Assembly: GCF_024868665.1 (NCBI RefSeq)
Contig: NC_079892.1
Coordinates: forward strand, 11,110,251-11,174,250
Source: Triplophysa rosa
Taxonomy: Eukaryota > Chordata > Actinopteri > Cypriniformes > Nemacheilidae
Direction: 5' to 3'
Length of the DNA: 64,000 nucleotides
This document shows, piece by piece, positions 56,501 to 61,600 of this stretch; within the stretch, counting starts at the first letter, position 1, and each line of letters begins with the position of its first letter. The translations under genes were made by a program, and so were the position numbers. Under the pieces are notes generated by a model that was given only the letters and a program-made list of their open reading frames with translations, had not been told where the DNA came from and ran no database searches.

Positions 56501-58589
56501 GTCTGACGCTGATGTGTTTGCGAGACGTTGGTAAAGGTTGGCATCTCTCATTCTGATTTTCTGTGTTTCTTGTGTTTCAGAGCAGTGACAGAGAGCATTA
56601 ATCAGCTCATCACACTGTGTACCCAGCAGGCACCAGGACAAAAAGAGTGTGACAATGCTCTCAGAGAACTAGAGGTACACACACACATACCGTTCACACT
56701 CTGTCCTTAAAGAGAGTTTATACAGTTTGTTTTTTAGATGTTTATTTGCCCTGCTAACTTTTACGAGGCTTTTGAGGAAACCTATTGTATTGAATTTATG
56801 AACCTTGAAATTCCTCTTTATGTTGTTTAAAAAAAAATTTCAGACCGTTTTAAAAGTCTTAGTGCATCTTATCTCTCCTCCACATACACACAGGCTGTTC
56901 GAGGAATGCTGGACAATCCCAATGAGCCAGTCAGCGATCTCTCCTACTTCGACTGCATTGAAAGTGTTATGGAGAATTCCAAGGTAAGGAATTTACTCCC
57001 AAAATTCTTGCAGTCTTTGTGAACAGGAAATCTTGATCGTTTTTACTCCGTATTTTGACGCATTTCTGAGTGGAATGGAATGGAATTGGATGTATAAAAA
57101 CTGCCTTTGCATTTTGAAATGGAGCTGGGAGCAGACTGACTGTTTAAGGGGAGGAGTTAAGGGATGCTCCGCCCAAGCCTTCTAACATACGTCATTTAAG
57201 ATGGATAGTCAGGAAGGAAGTGCATTTTCAGATTTCAACTAAAGATTATGAAGCCACACGAATTTTAAAAAGAGAATGACCCACATTGATAAACTATTTA
57301 CAATAAACGCTGCAATATTTCATGAAAAAATAAGCATTGTAATTTTTTATTTCACTGGGACTTTAAGAAACACGCATCGGTTTTAAAGGTCTGACGTGTC
57401 TCCGCTGTTTGCCGTGCAGGTTCTCGGAGAAGCTATGGCTGGAATCTCGCAGCATTGCAAGACTGGAAACGTGCCAGCGTTCGGGGATTGTGTGGGCGTG
57501 GCTTCAAAAGCACTGTGTGGGTTGACTGAGGCTGCGGGACAGGTGAGCTATTAGCCTCGTTCTGTCTGATTCTACACCCACAATGCACCTGGAACGCTGG
57601 GCTTTGGAAATGTTTGTGTCTTGAAACAAAAACACATTTAACTTCCATAATGTTGCTTGCAGGTTTATCTGTGATGTTCCTAGTTATGAGTTTTCTGTCT
57701 CTCTTAGGCCTCCTATTTGGTTGGCGTGTCAGACCCCAATAGCCAGTCCGGCCATCAGGGATTGGTCGATCCCATCCAGTTTGCTAGAGCCAATCAGGCG
57801 ATTCAGATGGCCTGCCAGAACCTGGTTGACCCAGCCAGCAGCCCCTCACAGGTGAAGATGTTATCATTTTTTTTATGAATCTAATAGACATCTGCATGTT
57901 TTGACTCTTCAGTACTGCATTTTTTTTTCCATTTTCTAATTGATTCTTGTTGATTCTTGTACTGTCAGTCAACGAGAGCCACTCACTAACTGAAGAACCA
58001 ATAACATTTCTTTATTGTGTAGGTTCTGTCAGCAGCTACCATTGTTGCGAAACACACCTCGGCACTTTGCAACGCCTGCCGTCTAGCATCTTCCAAAACA
58101 GCCAATCCGGTGGCTAGAAGACATTTTGTGCAGTCAGCCAAAGAGGTTGCCAATACCACAGCTAACCTTGTCAAAACTATAAAGGTAAAAGCCAATAATA
58201 ATGATTATCGTAATAATTACCAAAAGGTAATTTGATGAGTATTTTAGAAGTGATTGAATTTTCTGCATTAGAATAGTCATCAATATAGCATATTTTCTGT
58301 TGTGGGTTAAAGATTTTTACCTTAAGTGCTCTGTCTTTGCTGTTTTTCTCAGGCTTTAGATGGAGATTTCTCCGATGAGAACCGTGAAAGGTGCCGAGTG
58401 GCCACGACCCCGCTGATTGAAGCCGTGGATAATCTCTCCACCTTTGCCTCCAACCCGGAGTTTGCAAGCATTCCTGCACAGATAAGCCATGAGGTGATGA
58501 TGTGCTGAATATCAAAATATACCACGTGTTACTTACTGTGTGTGCGTGTGTGTGCGTGTGTGTGCGTGCGTGCGTGTGCGTGCGTGTGC

Positions 58590-58650
<61 letters not shown>

Positions 58651-61600
58651 TGCGTGTGTGCGCGTGCGCGCGCATGTGTGTTTGAAAACTAAATTTTTGA
58701 ACATTTTCAATTATACAGTGTACAGTATAACAAGTATGCATGCAAAATTTTGTTTTTTATTGTGTTATCATGTTTTTATTGTTTTAGTTAGCTGTATTTT
58801 TTTTAGTTATTATTACTTAATAGAAACAAACTATCTGCAGTTTGATTGATAACATTTGATTTTTGAACATTTGCAAATGAACACTATAATTGTTTTTGCA
58901 GTTAAAAATAGAGGTAACAAATAAATGAATTGTTTCTATTATGGTCCAAAATATAATTTAATCGGACTGAATATATATAAAAAACACTAGTACATATTTA
59001 TTAGGCCAAAAATGATCATTCAGATCTTAAATAACCTTGTAACTGAACTACCAAGAGTTAAGGTTTGTTTAGGGTGTATGAATTATTTATATTTATTTAT
59101 TATATATTTATAACTTATTTGTTAGTACATAATTCACATTTACTATTTTATAATTAAATTAAAAGAAAAAACAATTGTAGAAATAACTAATTATAATAGA
59201 TTTTTTCCACTGCACTGTTAGCTTCCATAAAGTACATTTTATGTGCACTAAGTGTATTGTTATTCATATTAAGTGCGTTAAAATGTACTTTTGAGTTTTT
59301 CCAAAGTATTGCCCTGTAATGTTGCGGCAAATAAAAGTGCTCTCTCTCAGTTCGGGGACTGTGTGAAGTGAATTGTCTCTTATCTGCCTTTTCACAGATA
59401 GCACAATAGGTCAATGAATGTGAATGTGATTTTTCCTATGTTTAGCACACGTGAAGCGCAGTCCCTTCTTTCTATTGAACTGGAATTGTTTAGAATGAAT
59501 GAGTGTTTACATAAGCTACGAGCACTTCAAAAATTCTGTGTAATAAAAACCTACAACATAACAATACGATTTTAAAGTTATGTTTTTCTAATCTAACATT
59601 ATAACATTGGCAGACATGTACACAAGCACAGCAGAAGATGATAAAGAAGATGATAAAGGCTTTACAGGCAAGATAAAATGTGTGTCTGTTTTTTCTTAAA
59701 CCATTTTTTCCTCAGGGTTCAGCCGCGCAGGAGCCGATCCTACGTTCTGCTCGTTCAATGCTGGACAGCTCCACCCACCTGTTAGAGACCGCCCGCTCCC
59801 TCATCATCAACCCCAAAGACCCCCCCACATGGTCCATCCTGGCAGGCCACTCCCGCACTGTCTCAGACTCCATCAAGGGCCTCATCACGTCCATCAGGTC
59901 TGTAGATAATCTCGGAAATGCTAACGGAGTACTTCTTGAAACTCTCCAAGCTCACAGACGTGCATTGCAGGAATAAAACAAGAGCATTACAGATACCTGA
60001 TGGTAGTCTCTTCTGACATGGACCAATTAGCAACCACCCAGAACACCCTAGCAACCACAAAAGCAATGCCCTAGCAACCACGGCATCACTGTAACAACCG
60101 CATACCATTCTCTGGCATTGTAATAGCAAAGCAAATTTTTCCTAAAAAAAAAAAATCGGCTACTTAGTGTTTGTATTTAAATGACATCATTTAATTGCCA
60201 CTGAATGTTTAATTATATTGACTGTGATGTGCATGACCACCTGTTTCAGAAAATCATAAAACAATCCAAAAGCTCTTTTCACTGTAAATAATAACAGCTG
60301 GATAACAGGCGGCGTGCGATTTCGCTGGATTGCATATTACGATCGTAAGCGACTCTTAATGGGTTTCCATCTTCGCCGAGAGCGCCCGGGTTGATTGATG
60401 TAGCGTGACAAGGACTGAACACGGATCAGATACTCATCCATGCGTATGCTTACAGAGCGTACGCTCGATCTGATCTGAGATCAGCGCCCGTCGGTGTCAT
60501 CTCAACTTTAACAGAAGCAGTAACCGGGATCATTGCCCACCTGGCTGCCCTTCACTAACATTGCCCTCCCGCTGCATCCAATCAAAACTGGAGCTCATCC
60601 AGCCAACCTAAGATGGCACTTACTCTGCCTTTTTATGATACTGTAATGTACAATATCCAGATAGAGTGGAGGAATGTAATTAAATTAAGTCCTAGCAGAA
60701 AAATACCTCGGGCATCCCTGAAGCAATCTCTCCTGCTCGGTTGTCATAGGGACAAGGCCCCTGGGCAACGAGAATGTGACCAGTCCATCGACTGCATCAA
60801 CAAGAGCATCAGGGACATTGAGCAGGTGTCCCTCGCTGCCGTAGGTCAAAGTCTGCCCCGCAGAGACGACATCTCACTGGAGGTAAGAAAAAGTCACTTT
60901 ATCCTAACACATTATTGGGTTTTAAAAAGCTGTTTTTGCTTCTGTGCCTTTAAAGGGATCGATTACCCAAAAAAATGACATTTCTGTCATCATTTACTCG
61001 CCCTCAAGTTGTTCCAAAGTCAACCTGTATAAATTGTGTTGTTCTGCTAAACAAAAAGAAAGATATTTGGAAGACAAACTGTTATATTTGTAACCAAACA
61101 GTTCTGGGTCACTATTGACTACCATAGTAGGAAAGGAAAACTACTATACTGGTCAATGGTGCCCCAGATCTATTGTTTTTCCACATTCTTCAAAGTATCT
61201 TCTTTTGTGTTGAACAGAACAAAGAAGAGTATACAGGTTTGAAAAAACTGTAAACGATGACAGATTTTTCATTTATGGGTGTACTGTTCCTTTAAGATTC
61301 TATATGTAAATGACCTCTGTATTATTGGCTGTCCTATTCACCTATGAAAAGGGTTACAGCATCCCAGGTGGTCATATTTTTAAGCCTTGTTATAAATGAC
61401 TGATAGTGTCAGTATTTTTATTCACATACATTTTTGATGATGCTGTTTTCCCATCAGGCTTTGCAGGAGCAGCTGACCTCTGCTGTGCAGGAGATCGGTC
61501 ACCTCATTGACCCTATCTTTACTGCGGCACGAGGAGAAGCCGCTCAACTCGGACACAAGGTAAAAACAGAGTCGTAGCTCTCGAGATAGAATTAATGTTG

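Noticed and set aside
58502..58849. ORFs over the GT array after exon 35
   Set aside because: Products of the microsatellite; the conserved exon ends at 58493.
60613..60749. Open frame running from an ATG into exon 37, suggesting an alternative start
   Set aside because: The upstream residues match no talin sequence, and the acceptor at 60748-60749 gives the conserved in-phase join from exon 36.
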